Below are positions 26,820 through 39,654 of a stretch of DNA of 64,000 nucleotides, piece after piece. A program made the position numbers and the translations under genes. The notes under the pieces are model-generated. The model was not told where the DNA came from. It worked only from the letters and a program-made list of their open reading frames with translations, and did not search any database. Position 1 is the first letter of the stretch. Every line of letters begins with the position of its first letter. This stretch comes from Apostichopus japonicus (lineage: Eukaryota; Echinodermata; Holothuroidea; Aspidochirotida; Stichopodidae), in assembly GCF_037975245.1 (NCBI RefSeq), contig NC_092575.1:10136001-10200000 (forward strand), in the 5' to 3' direction.

Positions 26820-26972
26820 TATGGAACGCGATGGTAAGTTTAGACAACAGAAGTTTAGACATCAACGTGTGCTTGAGCAACAGCATGATAAAACAGCAGC
26901 AACAACTTTAGGTTAGTCAACAACAAACTTAGTTTAGACAACGAAATAAGTTTTCCCTTTTCGCGTTCCATA
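26820..26972. mobile_element. 153-bp MITE with 6-bp target duplication, copy 2
   Basis: Same family and orientation as 6,719-6,880, with TATGGAACGCG ends and AGTTTAGACAAC motifs inside. The flanks CAAGTG (26814-26819) and CTAGTG (26973-26978) match at 5 of 6 positions. Confidence 0.82.
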
Positions 26973-26978
26973 CTAGTG

Positions 26979-29900
26979 AAGTATATTTTTGTACCGTTGT
27001 CCAATCGGCGATTTAAGCCCGCAACTCTGGCCATCTAGTAACAATTCAGTATAGCTATTTTATTGCATGACTGGTCAGAAAAGGGGGCGGAGGATGGGAA
27101 GAATTATCGGAGGCTACTCCTGCCCTTGAAAGTGAGGGGTGAATGTAGGGCTAGTCTCTAAAATGTTATTTAATGAAGAAGCAATTAATTAAATTAGTGG
27201 TAATGTTTTAGGAAAAGGATGATTGTGGGTAAGAGGGTAGGTGGGGACAGATGTAATATGCAAGTACAACTGTTTAGCCAAATCACGTCGAGAGAAAGTG
27301 ACTAAATGTACCTTTAATTTACAGCAAATCGACATTTGCTGATGCCAGTTGAGCGTCGCGAGAAATAGATGGCGCACTTTCAAAATGATTCTTTAGCAGT
27401 TTACGGTAGGCGACTAATTAGCGAACTACGCCCAAAGTGTACTATACAGTCCATTGTTACTATGCAGTTCCGGGACTGTATTAGTTCAGTCAACCCGAGT
27501 CCAACAAAGTTAAGGGTCCAAATGAAACCCAAATGAGAGACAAATCCAGAACACATGTCCAAGTCCGAGTATATTCCTGGACTATGAATGTGATACCACT
27601 AATCACCCACCCCTGCCTATCATCCCCAATCCCACCCCTCCCCCACCCCCAACCCACACTTTGGATAAAAGAGGTGTAAACAATCAATTGGGAAGTTGGG
27701 TGTAATTGTTGGGCTTAGTTGAGCTAGCATTCGTTTATATTTTGCACCTCTAGACGCCCATATATGGCAATCTAAGGGATTCTCTGTTGAGGACAGGGTT
27801 TTGGTTCGTACCGGGAGAGAAATTTAAGAACTGTACTGAACATTATTTATAAGACATAAGAAAACGAACAAAATCTTCTGATCTTAACAATTTTCTTCGG
27901 CCGATTGGTGGTCATGTTTTCCTGTCCTTGACACCGGCTCACCTAAGGCCCGGGCCCCGGCTAGTTCGCAGCGGTCACACCGGCCTAGTTACGCCACTAC
28001 ACATGTTCATGTCACTTTATGCAGAACATTGAGATGAGCACTTCGTTTACACACCTGGTAATGGTATAATGCACTGTATAGGATAGCTTACGTTTGAGAT
28101 TGCTCACCCCAATCGGGGACAGGTAGTCTTCGCCAAACTGAATTACCCTCTTTTCGATACCCTACGTTACCGTTATGATGATGCTTTGAAACTGAAAGTT
28201 GCTTGTTTTTAAGTGCTAATGAGTTGCTTCATTACTTTGGCCATACAAATACAATAGCCATATCTACATGTAATAACATACTGATTGTAAACCTAAACAT
28301 TAATGTATAAAGATGATGTCATCAGTTTGGCTCTAAATTGTAGCACTCTAAAATAACTAAAAACAAATGAACCAGGCCGCCACTGTAAGTGCTGACGTTC
28401 ATGATTATTTCCAGACATTTGGTGGGGGTGGGGGTTGGGGGTAAATAAGGTTAATTATTCAATGTCTCACTATGGTAAGGTGTTACAATGTGTCTTTTTT
28501 TTCTCTCTTTCTTTTTCTGGTATATCGACGTCCGTCTGTTTTTATTCTTTGCTTCGGGACATCGTCTAATCCGGTACCATTGTTATCTAATCCTGTACCA
28601 TTGTTACAGTAAATAAGTACATTGTATATAGAAGTGCTAAATATCGATCGCTAAACCCATAGACACTGCAAGATTAACAATGAAGATGCAACAGGCATGA
28701 CCGCGACCTGGAAAGTAATGAAGGAGAGTTTACAGCTTTGTATTTTATGCCAGTTTGATAAGTTCATGGTACTAATAGTATCGCAGTTGAAGGTAACTTG
28801 GAATCTTTGCAAACTAGCGTATATATAGCGAAGGCAACTCACATACGATCATACATGAACACAAACATTTACCGAGGCGAATGTTCTCAATAATACATTG
28901 AAGTCTGTAGGCCTATATGGTTGTCAGACGTGGATTAGTTTGGATTACGGTACTAAGGATGATGAATGAGTTGCTGCTATCAAGTTAGCTCGATCTGTTT
29001 ATGTTTGACTGATATAGTGGTTATATATATCGTTTGTTTGTTTTCTCATGCGAACACGTTGAACATTTCAGGCCAATAGTGTGCACAACATTCAATTATC
29101 TCTCTATACGACTGTTTACCGTTGTACTTTGTTTAGCCTCGTGAATAACTTATGAGGGTTTCGGATGGAATTACAGATTGGAATCACTGTGTACTTCTTC
29201 AACATGTTTGGTGAGTAAACAATGCATAATATATTTTGATTGTCTTTTACAAATTAAGGTATAGATCCTAGCTAGTGTCATATTCAGTTTGTAGACATAA
29301 TAGGTAAAAACAATGTTAGAAGCAACTATAAACAAAACATATGACGGTTGGAGGTTTATTTGATGGACAACGGTGACAATTTAGTTTAATCTAAGGGTGA
29401 AAAGTGCCAATTTGCATGTGACAGTACCTAATTATGTTTATTTCCCTACTTTAGCAACTATGTTTATTTTCCCTACTTTAGTTATACTTAATAATAAGTG
29501 TATAGATTACCGGTAACATGAGCGATATCATTCAGACATATATACGTTGTTTTATAATTATACGTCATGCATCCAAAGTAACAACATCACGATCGGATTC
29601 GGTTTGCTTCAGTGAACAGTATAATTACAAGTATTATTGCATTACTCATCATAGCACTTATGTAATCCCCTATGTCGGTTGTAATACACTGCAGTCACGT
29701 GACAAGTACTGAGCTTCCAGTGAAATTTTTCTTTCTGTTTTGAACTAGCCTATGTGGGGTTTTCTTTTCATTTTTTAAAAAATAACCGATGGAATGTGTA
29801 CCTCAGTCATATATTTGAATGCAAATATGTAATCTACTGTTTGATCGAGTGGTGCTAAATAAACTAGGCTGGTCGTCATGTCAACCAGCCTATGTCAAAT

Positions 29901-30640
29901 GTTTATTTTAAATTTTACACGAGATAACATTCTCGCAACAAAAAATGAAACTTCATCTCACAATTCCCATGATCTTCTTCAGGTTTTCTGTGAAACCATT
30001 TTTCGTCTTTAAAGTAGGTCGCCCAGGGAAAAAAATAAATTAAATATGTTTTAATTTAATATCGGAACATATGATCGAATAGACAGATCTCTCAACCACT
30101 AAAATCTAAATAATTTTAATTTGAAACTGTAACTTGACGTGTAAATCAATTTGATAAATTGATCGAAAGACGTTTCAAACATGTCGCTTGGGCCCATATA
30201 TGTAATCAATGTTTAATTTCGCATCATTTTAAATAAAATAACCGTTCATTCTTTTTTATCATATGAAGTTCGCTCTAAAAACTGAAGCATACATTCTCCC
30301 TTATACATGCAGACGAACAGACGGACGAACAGACAAAGACCCACCAGGAACAAAATTAACCAAACGTGCAGTGAGATACAGAATATCGACTTCAAGCCGT
30401 CACCATAGAAACCGATGAAATTAATCGATTATATCCTGAGAAAGAAGATATTCCACTAATTTTCTTCCATGAAAGTTACAGTTTTATACGATACCGTATA
30501 TGATTATTTTTTTTTATGTGTGTGCAGTGTACAGCGATGTATCAATTGTACCAATGAGGCTGCAGCAGAAAGTTTTAAGCATTACATACTGTAATGTTGT
30601 ATCATGAGTTCAAGGCAATATATAGCCTATCAAGTTAGAC
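26979..30640. other. upstream region of the + strand gene, mostly unrecognised
   Basis: Contains one solo hAT-like terminus near 27,930-28,000 and a small duplication of TTTATTTCCCTACTTTAG near 29,440-29,480. No exon was recognised before 30,683, and no promoter motif could be assigned. Confidence 0.4.
27930..28000. mobile_element. solo hAT-like right terminus (fragment)
   Basis: The reverse complement of the end reads GTAGTGGCGTAACTAGGCC, similar to the widespread CAGTGGCGTAACTAG type of hAT end. It is followed inward by a GC-rich CCGGGGCCCGGGCC stretch. No matching left terminus was found, so this is a truncated copy. Confidence 0.4.
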
Positions 30641-30682
30641 TGAGCGTGGAAAATCAAGCCTAAACCGAGCTCTCGAATTAGA

Positions 30683-33600
30683 ATGGATGAATGTTCCTTT
30701 TCAACGGTGTACAATAAGAAAGCGTTACAAAATTATCATACTAAGTGCCAATGTGAAGAGAACGTGATATCTCCACGGAAACCTCACCTTGGAGGAACAT
30801 TTAAGTACAAAGATGACGTAATGGTGACGTCACCAAATTTTGAACTATCGCAATGGATTCATACTGATAAACCACAAACTATACGATCTATCACGAGAAA
30901 TAAGCCACGTTCTAGGCAAGAAAGTAGACGAACAAAAATAAACGAAAGGTTTAAAAGTTGCTCTAATCATAAGACATTTATGGAGGAATATCGAACGCAA
31001 CATGCGAAGACACTTCTTAATGGAAGTTCTGGGGAAACTGAAGGTGAAGTCACACTGGGAGTGAATGTTCCTGATCCCTATGTCTTTAGGACTGAACACT
31101 TCAGGTAAGACTCTTCATGAATTATACTGAATATTTATGGAGGGACTTTGATTACAACATTATGCTGCATGACCTTACACCATTTAAACAACCCCACTCC
31201 CCCACTGATTTCGTAACTTTCCGAGGGCGCTATAGCAGCTAAAGAAGTTTTCATCTGGCATATCCTAAACAGCAAGTGATAACCAGGGAATTGCTATAAC
31301 TATACGATGGCCTGATGATTGGTTTGAAATATCATATGGTACTTACACATTTCCATTGCATGACCGTATAGGTATGTGAACTATAAATGCAGTCATTGGT
31401 TAAAACGTCTTCAATATCATGAAGCAGACTTTTTATGAACATTGGGGCAAATGTTAACATAACTCATGTTAACCAATGTGTCAGCTTTCACTGCACGAAT
31501 ACATTGCTGTGCCAGGTACATAAATTAAAGGGTGTTTAGTCTTCAATTTTTTGCTGTTTGTAGGTCTACACTATCTATCGGTTTTCAAACAAAGAACAAA
31601 ATCAAGCCATCCAAATAAAATAGAATTTGAAGACAAAAATGTATAATGTGATACATATCTGGTGGAGTGGTGGAAATAGGAAATACCACTATCGCGCACT
31701 TAACTTTTTAGGGGACCCCAAAGCTTTTCCAGGGGCAGGCATAATCTATTTTCCTTGGTGGTAGAGGACTCATTTTGGGGACCTATGCCCCCCCCCCCCT
31801 CGTGGCTAAGCCACATGCAGATCGATGAGCTCGGACTGAAAGGCAAAACTCATGTATTACTTATTGATGGTATTAACTTTCTTCCCTTAATAATATGTCT
31901 ACAATTTAATTTTATCTTTACTCATTTTCAGAGTTTTGTGCAATCAAGTCTTAAGTGAACTTCACAACTCAAAAAGAGACAATACTACCAGGTAAGGATA
32001 GAGCGATCTCACAATCAAATTACCTGTTGTATATAGTCTTGATATTTCAAATATTCCAAGGGAAAATACAACGCGTTACAATAATGTTCAGCCATTCTGG
32101 TTTTTAGTATATGTTCAGCTTGAATACATATGTTAATAAATCTATGGAAGGCATCTTTAAGGTTAGTGGCGAGGCCTGTATATGCATACATGTTAAGTTT
32201 AATTAGTCATTGCTCTAAGTGTAATAACTTTTAATGAAAACATGAACAACAGATAACATTCAACACCATTTATTCTTGGCAAATTTGTAATGCATTGTAA
32301 ACATGTTATTTTGAAACCAGAAAAAGCAAGCTTAATTATTCTATGAATTTACATCTGAGGAACTGGCCTACGGATATAATGAACTGGGTGTTAGACTTAT
32401 GGTCCAGTCGCATTAATTTGAGGATCATCATATATTAAATGGGCCATTTCTGCATGAAGAGTGGTAAAAATACAACCTGCCCTGATAGGAGTTTTATATT
32501 TATTTTTTAGGACGAGTTGATGGGGGAGGGGGAGGGGTGGGGTAAGGTGCATGGGGTCGGGGATTTAAGTCATCTTTTAATTACAATTGTGTTGTGTATA
32601 AGCGCTATGTACGTATATGCCAGAAGTGGGTGGTAAGTATAGTCATGTAGGCAGTTCCCGCAGCAATATATTTCTTTCCAACGGGAGCACTGGGAAAATA
32701 GATACCTTAGAGGTCCTGGAAAACATATGGGATGAAGTATGAAGGGGATCCAGGGCTGGAGTATGACTTGTGGGGTCATATGCGTAGGAGCCCAATTTGA
32801 TTTGGGGGGCTGTAACGACTTGCCCGACAAAATTAACCGCGCGTTCAACTTGTTAATGTGCATATCATCATAGGCATGCATCGGTTATTACATCGCGTGC
32901 CAATAACTTTAACATACATTATTGTTTGCCGTGTTAAAACCCTTTCATATTGGGTATAGTTATTGGGGATCGCCAAGTCGTCACAATGATAATAATAATA
33001 TCAGTTCTCAGCATATTGCCCGAATATTCACCAAAAAAAATTGTTTGAGGGGGGGGGGCCTGCAGCCCCCGGCCCAGCCTCCTACGCCTATGTGTGGGGT
33101 TCAATGCCAGCGCATACCACGTTTCCGCACTTTCCAGCCTCACACAAAACATCAATAGGCCTATGCTTCAACGACCCCACGGTCATCTCCTAATTGTTAT
33201 AGATCCTGAATGATCAACTTCTGACCCTACCATGAAGTCGATGTCGGGTCGCGAAAACTCAACCCCCACTGATCCCACCTTCAATAAAGGTGACCATGTT
33301 TGCAGACGTCCCCGATTACCCGGGACAGTCCCGGATTTATAATGTACCGTCTCCTGAGTAAACTGTCTCCGGGCGGAAAGGTTCACGGATTTTATTACGG
33401 TAATATTCAAGAGTTGGTAAAACGGCAATTTTCACCAGCTGTTCGTAAGAAACACGTTTATGTTTAGTAATCATGCACACTATATCATGTATGACTTAAT
33501 TAATTATTATAATTTGTTTTATTACATTTTTGGAATTGGAAATTCTTCGCCCTAAACAGAACTTTCAGGATGAGCAGCTAGGTTAAGGTGGCCATATTTG

Positions 33601-36600
33601 CCTGACTGGGATCAGGGACATTTATTGTGTGACTGATATGGGGGAGGGGTCTAAGGGGAGCAAGGGCGCAGGAACCGGGGGCTGGGGGCGCCAGCCCCCC
33701 CCCCCCCCCCCCCAGTGAAAAATGTGGAGGGCGGAAGTATCATTCCGCCCCCGGTTCGCAAGTCAGAAAACCCCTTTTTCATTTCCAAATGAGAAAAAAA
33801 AATCTCATTTGGAACACCAAATTGCATCTAAGGCCAGGTGAAAATACAAAATTAAGTTAACAAAATGGAGTGGGTGTTGAAGTGTGCTATATCGCACCAA
33901 ATTGCATCTAAGGCCACCTAGAATACAAATAGTTCCAAAGGGGAGGGACACCCCCTCCCCTTAGACCCCTCCCCCAGGCCGGCCATCAGTCTTCAGCCCC
34001 CCACTCAAAAGTACCTTCCTACGCCACTGAAGGGGAGGGGGTGTCCCTCTCCGCTTTGGAAAATTTCCAAGTGCCTAAGGTACTTAGATGTAAAATGGTG
34101 ATACTTAGAAGCACTTTTTAAATCAATTTTATTTTTTAACAGTTTTTCTTAGATGAAATTTACTTACTTTACGAAAGAGTGCTAGGCTAGATCGATCTAG
34201 CAAATTCCACTTTACACTGGCCCACCTGAAAAAATGGTTTGTTCCGTTCTGCGACTGCACACTTGACTAAATTTTGTTTTTACAATTATTTTACTAATAA
34301 TGTGGGATATTTTCGAAATTCCTGAACATTTTGACGAATCAGGGACATTTTCGGGGACACTTGTTCATCGGGGACAGCCATAGAAATTCCTTATCAATTT
34401 CTATGGGGACAGCACACTGTAATCAGGGACTGTCCCCGAAGATCGGGAACGTCTGGTCACCGGCTGCAAGGTGTAAACTTTGAACATCATATCCAACTGT
34501 TTGAAACATATAGAACCACCGAAAACTCAGAGGCCTTAAAAATGACATCCTTTTTTTGCAAGTGTATGTATTTTCGGTCCACAACCATTGATGTCACAAT
34601 GAAAGGGGGCGGAGGGGGGGTCAACATCATGTCCCATTTATTGGAAAATATATGGTAATTAACGATCCTTACCACGCCACTGCACTCAACGTTATATACA
34701 CTGCATGTATCAGTACATTGCGACATAAGATATCGATCGTCCGCGTATGCCTAGTTACGATCCACACACAAAGTTCATCTCGATTTTACTTGTAAGTTAC
34801 CAGTCAGAAACTAGCTCATACTAGTTAATAATTATACTAAACCAGAGCTATACATACCATCTACCAAACGGAAATTTCTGGACGTGATCAACAACTCGTA
34901 CTATATTTGCCCCACACAAATCGTAATTGCCTTTACGATTGGTGCATTCGAGTCCTCCCGCTTGTCAGCTGTGTGTAAAAGACAGAAATTGCCTGGTTCA
35001 ATTTGTATGGTACAATACCTTCATTGTGTTGCAACCATTCATGAAAAAATGCACTAATTCTTACACAACACAAAGTCATCCTGTCAGTTTAAACACACTT
35101 TTGACAAATACGAAAATGTGTAGGCTTGCGCATTCTTTGGAAGTAGTCACCCATTGTAAGCTTGTTCATATATTAATCTGCTCACCACAATTTCTAACGT
35201 CAGGATGGCCGAGCGGTCTAAGGCGCTGCGTTCAGGTCGCAGTCTACTTATGTAGGCGTGGGTTCGAATCCCACTTCTGACACATCACCTTTTGCTTGGC
35301 TATTTCCTTTTTACCTTGTCATTGCACGGCCCTAGCACACATTTTAATGTTCAGCAATGATTAAACATCAACATTTTAGTGATCTACCAAATAGGCTATA
35401 CCGATTTGAGTAGGGAGGGGTAAGGTACGTGTGGGGGTGTAGTTGCTTCGAAAATGACATGTCGTTTCCAAAATAAGAATTTAAGAAATTCGCGTAACTT
35501 GAGTTGATCTGCCATATATGGAGCATCGATTTGCTTCTCAAAGTGCCGGGGAGGGGGAGGGGTTTCATTTGAAGCCATGGGCTGAAGAAGGTATCATAAA
35601 GGGGAGGGAACCTGGCATGGTATGGGGATCTTCGTAATTTCTTCCAACAGAGATGGGATATGATTTTTTTTATGACTCCAATAACTTGGGTTCGAATTAC
35701 CAAACGAGGGGGGGGGGGAGGGGGGAGGGGCGGAGGGAAAATATTAGTGTCGAACCTCGCTACCAATAGTGGAGGACATGTCCCCCTCCTCTACCAAATC
35801 GCCCAAGCTGTAATATAATTATACTGAGTAGGTAGGAGAGAGAAAAAAGGTTTCCTCATAAGAACCAAAAAAAAAAAACGAAACTATTTTCTATAGGACA
35901 TTTAGGTCAAAAGCCAACGTATTCTAGTATTTTCTCAATGAAATCTTGTTTGCCATAATCTTTGTCTAAAAAAAAACACGTTAGTTTGAAAAGAAAACTC
36001 TGACACCTTGTAAACTTGATAAAATAAAAATTAAGACTTGATGAACAATCATAGTTAGCTTATGGCAGCTATGTTCTTAGAGGCCAAACGTGATCATACT
36101 TTAACAACGGTCCAAATCTTAAAATCTATAATAAATACAAAACCTCCTGATTAGCAAAGTTTGGATGAAGTTCATACTTAGCACATGGCTAAACACCTGC
36201 ATAAACCTTCATGAGTTCAAGACATACATTGTTCTGTAGGATGGATTTCTTTGGAAATGAACTTGAGGTCACTAGGGGTCAAAGTCTGAAAAACTTTATA
36301 AACACGATTTATAAATTTATAGCTTTGATGGAATTCATACTTAGTGGGCACCACACAGAGCAGCAGAGCTCTACTGTTATCTGTGGAGCTCACAACTTAC
36401 ACTGAAGTTTCTTCTATAAAACTTGACGAGGATTCACTAAGCCTGTTGGCTTACTGCTTACATCTTGTTTAAAGGTGAAGTGAGATTTTTTTTTTTTTTT
36501 TTTTTTGGGGGGGGGGGGCAGGTCCGAGGTGCCAGACAAGAGTATAGGCTACGGCCAGTATGATGTAGGCATATGGGATTGCGTTCTTCTATTCTTTCCT

Positions 36601-37266
36601 AATCATAACCCAAAGAGGGACAAAATAAATTTTAGAACTGGATTTTCTTACCAATTACTCTTTTGTGTATTTTTTCCCTTTATTCACTACAGGCGGTTAA
36701 CTTTCCCTGTGTCTAATAAAACCAGTCGCAGCCAAGCAGACCAGCTATTGCTGCCCTCGGCGATGCGCGGATTACGAAATAACGTATCGTCACCACAGAT
36801 CCAGGCGATAGAACAGCTCTGCGCCAATATGGAGTTGTTGGCTAAAGGACTATTTAAAGAGGAACTCCCGAACCAGTACACTAGACGTGTACTCATAAAA
36901 GAGGATACGTCACTGCCTCATCTAACATCAAAATCTGCCGAAACCTTTAAAAATTCATTAGTTGTAGAACGTGATAGACTATCAACTTCGAAGTCGGCGC
37001 CTGCGAGCTTATCTTCAGCAAGAATTGCCAGTAATCAAAACTATACCAGAACGAGGTGTACCGTTAATGATAAGAAAAAGCATGTCTTATATGAAAGCAG
37101 ACGAATTAGGAAGAAGAAATTACAGAGCGAAATTAACTTAGTCAACAGACCAGTGACCTGTGGATATGAAATAATGAATGAAAGAGCTGAAGAAAATAGA
37201 CTGAATCACATTCAACTGACTGGAAAATCTGCAAGGAAAAGAAAAAAAATATCATTAAAACTATGA
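30683..37266 (+). CDS. unrecognised two-exon protein gene, 331 codons
   Basis: I do not recognise this protein. Exon 1 CDS is 30,683-31,104, ending TTCAG|GTAAGA. Exon 2 CDS is 36,693-37,266, after a pyrimidine tract ending CACTACAG, with TGA at the end. Phases agree (AG|G makes Arg at the junction), giving 996 bp. The start is supported by an in-frame TGA 42 bases upstream of ATG 30,683. The protein is hydrophilic and basic with no signal peptide or membrane segment. Exon 1 has an RKPHLGGTFKYKDD stretch and many Arg/Ser/Thr residues. Exon 2 has a short likely helix (IQAIEQLCANMELLAKGLFK) and ends in Lys/Arg-rich KSARKRKKISLKL, a plausible nuclear or microtubule-binding tail. The 5.6-kb intron holds a tRNA gene and several MITEs. 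Additional small phase-neutral exons cannot be excluded. Confidence 0.62.
32777..33092. mobile_element. hAT-type MITE, 316 bp, CATA(T/G)GCGTAGGAG ends
   Basis: The left end CATATGCGTAGGAGC pairs with the reverse complement of the right end, CATAGGCGTAGGAGG. It is flanked by a perfect 8-bp duplication TGTGGGGT (32769-32776 and 33093-33100). The right side holds poly-G and CCCCCGG runs. It lies in the intron of the + strand gene and has no coding capacity. Confidence 0.88.
33289..34461. mobile_element. GGTGACCAGACG-type element carrying a nested MITE
   Basis: The left end reads GGTGACCATGTTTGCAGACG, then CCCCGAT and GGGACAGTCCC. The right end reverse-complements to GGTGACCAGACGTTCCCGAT and GGGGACAGTCCC. 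These inverted ends are of the kind found on many invertebrate hAT-like elements. A clear target duplication was not found, so the outer limits are uncertain by about 10 bp. A second MITE (33,661-34,029) is inserted inside; without it and one copy of its duplication the element is about 800 bp. It carries the shared GC-rich module, split by that insertion. Confidence 0.75.
33661..34029. mobile_element. nested hAT-type MITE, 369 bp
   Basis: The left end CAAGGGCGCAGGAA pairs with the reverse complement of the right end, CAGTGGCGTAGGAA. It is flanked by a perfect 8-bp duplication AAGGGGAG (33653-33660 and 34030-34037), which lies inside the GC-rich module of the host element. The nested element carries its own copy of that module in the opposite orientation (33,825-33,990). 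A poly-C run of about 18 lies near 33,700. Confidence 0.88.
35199..35282 (+). tRNA. tRNA-Leu (anticodon CAG)
   Basis: An intact type II tRNA of 84 nt including the discriminator A. Acceptor stem is GTCAGGA/TTCTGAC. The A-box region is TGGCCGAGCGGTCTAAGGC. The anticodon arm CTGCG-TTCAGGT-CGCAG gives anticodon CAG, reading Leu CTG codons. A variable arm follows (TCTACTTATGTAGG), then the T arm and B-box GGTTCGAATCC. A pol III terminator TTTT follows at 35,290-35,293. There is no intron. It sits in the same orientation inside the intron of the 30,683-37,266 gene. Confidence 0.96.
35294..36692. other. rest of the intron of the + strand gene
   Basis: Holds G-rich runs near 35,400, 35,550 and 35,705, a poly-T/poly-G run at 36,487-36,520, and a diffuse repeat-like segment at 36,050-36,405. 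In that segment, phrases such as TTCATACTTAG and GGTCACTAGGGGTCAAAG recur in diverged form. No exon was recognised. Confidence 0.4.
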
Positions 37267-37719
37267 TGCCTTTCAAAATCACAAGTGTAAGTTTGATTAA
37301 AACAGCCCGAGTGAAAATTACTATGATACACTTTACGTTATTTGGATAACAATCAATTCTCCTTTTCCCCACTGCTAACAACCTAAAGTAAATATCGCAC
37401 TTTGTAACAGAGTTCAGACCATGAAGGTGTTTATATCTTCCTAATAATCAATGCTTTTATATCTACCTATACACATCCGGTATTTGTTTATATACGAGGC
37501 TGTGTGAAGACCAAAGGCAGTGTTTCCCATTGCAGTAACATTCAGTGCACAGGAATGTTGGAGATTTAATGCACCTTGCGGTAGCAATCATCTATTGCAA
37601 TGAGGTATCATATAGGATGTTATCAGACGCAGCTTCATCGAATCTAAATATAGTCTGTGAATTAAAGCAGCTATTCAAGTTGCAATGATTCTGTTCAATT
37701 TATGGTACTAATCGATCCC

Positions 37720-37930
37720 TTTTAAAGAGACACAAAAATCATTATTGATCTATCTGATAGAGATAACTATCATGAACAGCTTCCGCCTCACAGCTGAGAA
37801 ATACCTTATTCCATTGTGTGAGATATCATAGATTTAATGTGTCATCACACGCAAGGCTGAAGACTTGATCAAGTCTTTTCAGATACGACTATTAACCTAG
37901 CATATCTCCCAAACAGAGCAAGATTTTTTA
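37720..37930 (-). repeat. interspersed repeat B, copy 1
   Basis: The reverse complement shares AGACTTGATCAAGT, TATGATATCTC, GATC(A)ATAATGA and TTTGTGTCTC..TTTAA in the same order with 56,370-56,515. Divergence is high and the family unknown. Confidence 0.5.
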
Positions 37931-39654
37931 AAGCTGTTTGGAGTTATCCTTCACTAATATCTCTGTCACCCAGTCAGTCTAGGCTAAAGATGATGGTTTT
38001 GCCCCCCCCCCCCTTTAAGTCTGTTATCATAACCTACAACGTTTCTGTTTTACCTATGAAGTCAAATATCGAGAAAGTATTGATCGTTATATATGTGAAA
38101 GTATCTGGGTGATACTTTTCTTGAAATCATCACTTCTTCTCCAATTAACTATTTGAAACATCGAAAGAAAGTAGACTTTGTCTAATTGATATTCAAGAAT
38201 TTAGCTGAGACACCCCCCCCCCCCCCTCAACACACACACAACATGCTGGTCATTGTTCTTTGGAGAGATAACTGGAGAATATTATGAGTGATGAAACAAG
38301 AGTGGAGGGGGGTGGGGGGGAGTAAGATTTTTTTAGGTTGGAGGTTGAAGCCGACTATCGCTGGCACATGCCATTGGTGCTGAGTGTTTCGTTCAGCATT
38401 TTGTCGTAATAAACTGGAGGACAACAAAAGGAGCTGTTAATTTCATTTACAGCAGGATTCAGCATATGAATCCCCATTCCACTGATCTGCATTATTCATA
38501 TCATTTTGTGTAATAAGCCACATTGGTGTCCTTTATTTCATTCAGAGGTCCCTCATTGTGAGAAATTTGGAAAACAAAAGTTGCATTTTCCAATTTCGAC
38601 AGACCTAAGAGAACTAACAATAGAGTAAAATACTGTAATATTTGGCCTGAACTGCTGTTAATAAGTTGCTATTATTGGCAAAACTTTCTGTATTTTGTTT
38701 CAGATCATGTTCTTGTTTGATAATTACACAGCTGTATTCACTTCTTAGGGTGATTCTTGAACCTGATTCTTCTTGCTTTTAACATTGACTGATTGATGAT
38801 ATAAACAGAAATGCCTCTTCCCAACAAAATTACTATAATGTTAACAAATATGACTAATAATATGTTTACCTTGCAGATGAATTTTTATTTATTGAAATTG
38901 ATTTTTGTTTATGAGGTCAATACTTACAAACATGATTTTAATTGCAATATATAAAATAAGCATAAACAATTAAAAATGAGTACTAAAACATCTGAAAAGC
39001 CAGTATACAGGGTAAACCAGCCTCAGGATGTTGGTATGATATTCAATTGGTTTTTAATGCCCTTAGATCTTCAAGATAAGATTAGAACATTTAAACTGAT
39101 TTCACACTGGGTAATAAGTTGGAGGGAAAAATGCCCTGATTCCATTAAAACAGTAATAATGGCATTTTTGTTAGCACATTTGCAGTCACATACGTGGTCT
39201 TATCCTATACCTTGCTGTATCTTATAGTTAACCTTTCTAAAACGTTCAATAACAACAGATACCTAAAACGATTTCCCGATGGATTTTGACACCATCGTAC
39301 AACAAAGCCTAATGATGTTGCAGAAATTCTACAGGAGCTCTATTTATATGTTACCTATTTTATTGTAAGTGTTAAGACCACTCCAACCACACATTGTTTT
39401 TATTGATATTAACAATCATAATGATTTATTCTCTATGACTAAAGGAAATGACCTGTTTTCTGTTAATCATATTTAATGATCAATAAAATCATAATATTAA
39501 TAAGATGTTGATAAGCCATTTCTAAGTTCTGAAGTCGTCAGTCTCCACCCTCCACTCTGTTGTGTATGTTTATAATTCATAACATTAACAATGTTGAGAT
39601 ATGGTCAACATATACTAAACATACTTATTTCATAACAGTTGTTCTGGAAAATTG
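37931..39654. other. intergenic stretch between the two genes, nothing recognised
   Basis: Contains C-rich runs at 38,003 and 38,213. An 83-codon + frame at 38,976-39,227 lacks any recognised domain or splice context. Confidence 0.4.

Noticed and set aside
34661-34682. CCACGCCACTG as a hAT right end
   Set aside because: No left terminus or flanking duplication could be paired with it.
34927-35280. 117-codon open frame on +
   Set aside because: Its 3' end runs through the tRNA-Leu gene, and it has no domain or splice support.
36505-36692. N-terminal extension of exon 2 of the unknown gene (frame open from 36,505)
   Set aside because: It crosses a poly-T/poly-G run and a classical acceptor (CACTACAG at 36,692). 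The phase-matched exon 1 at 30,683-31,104 explains the N-terminus better.
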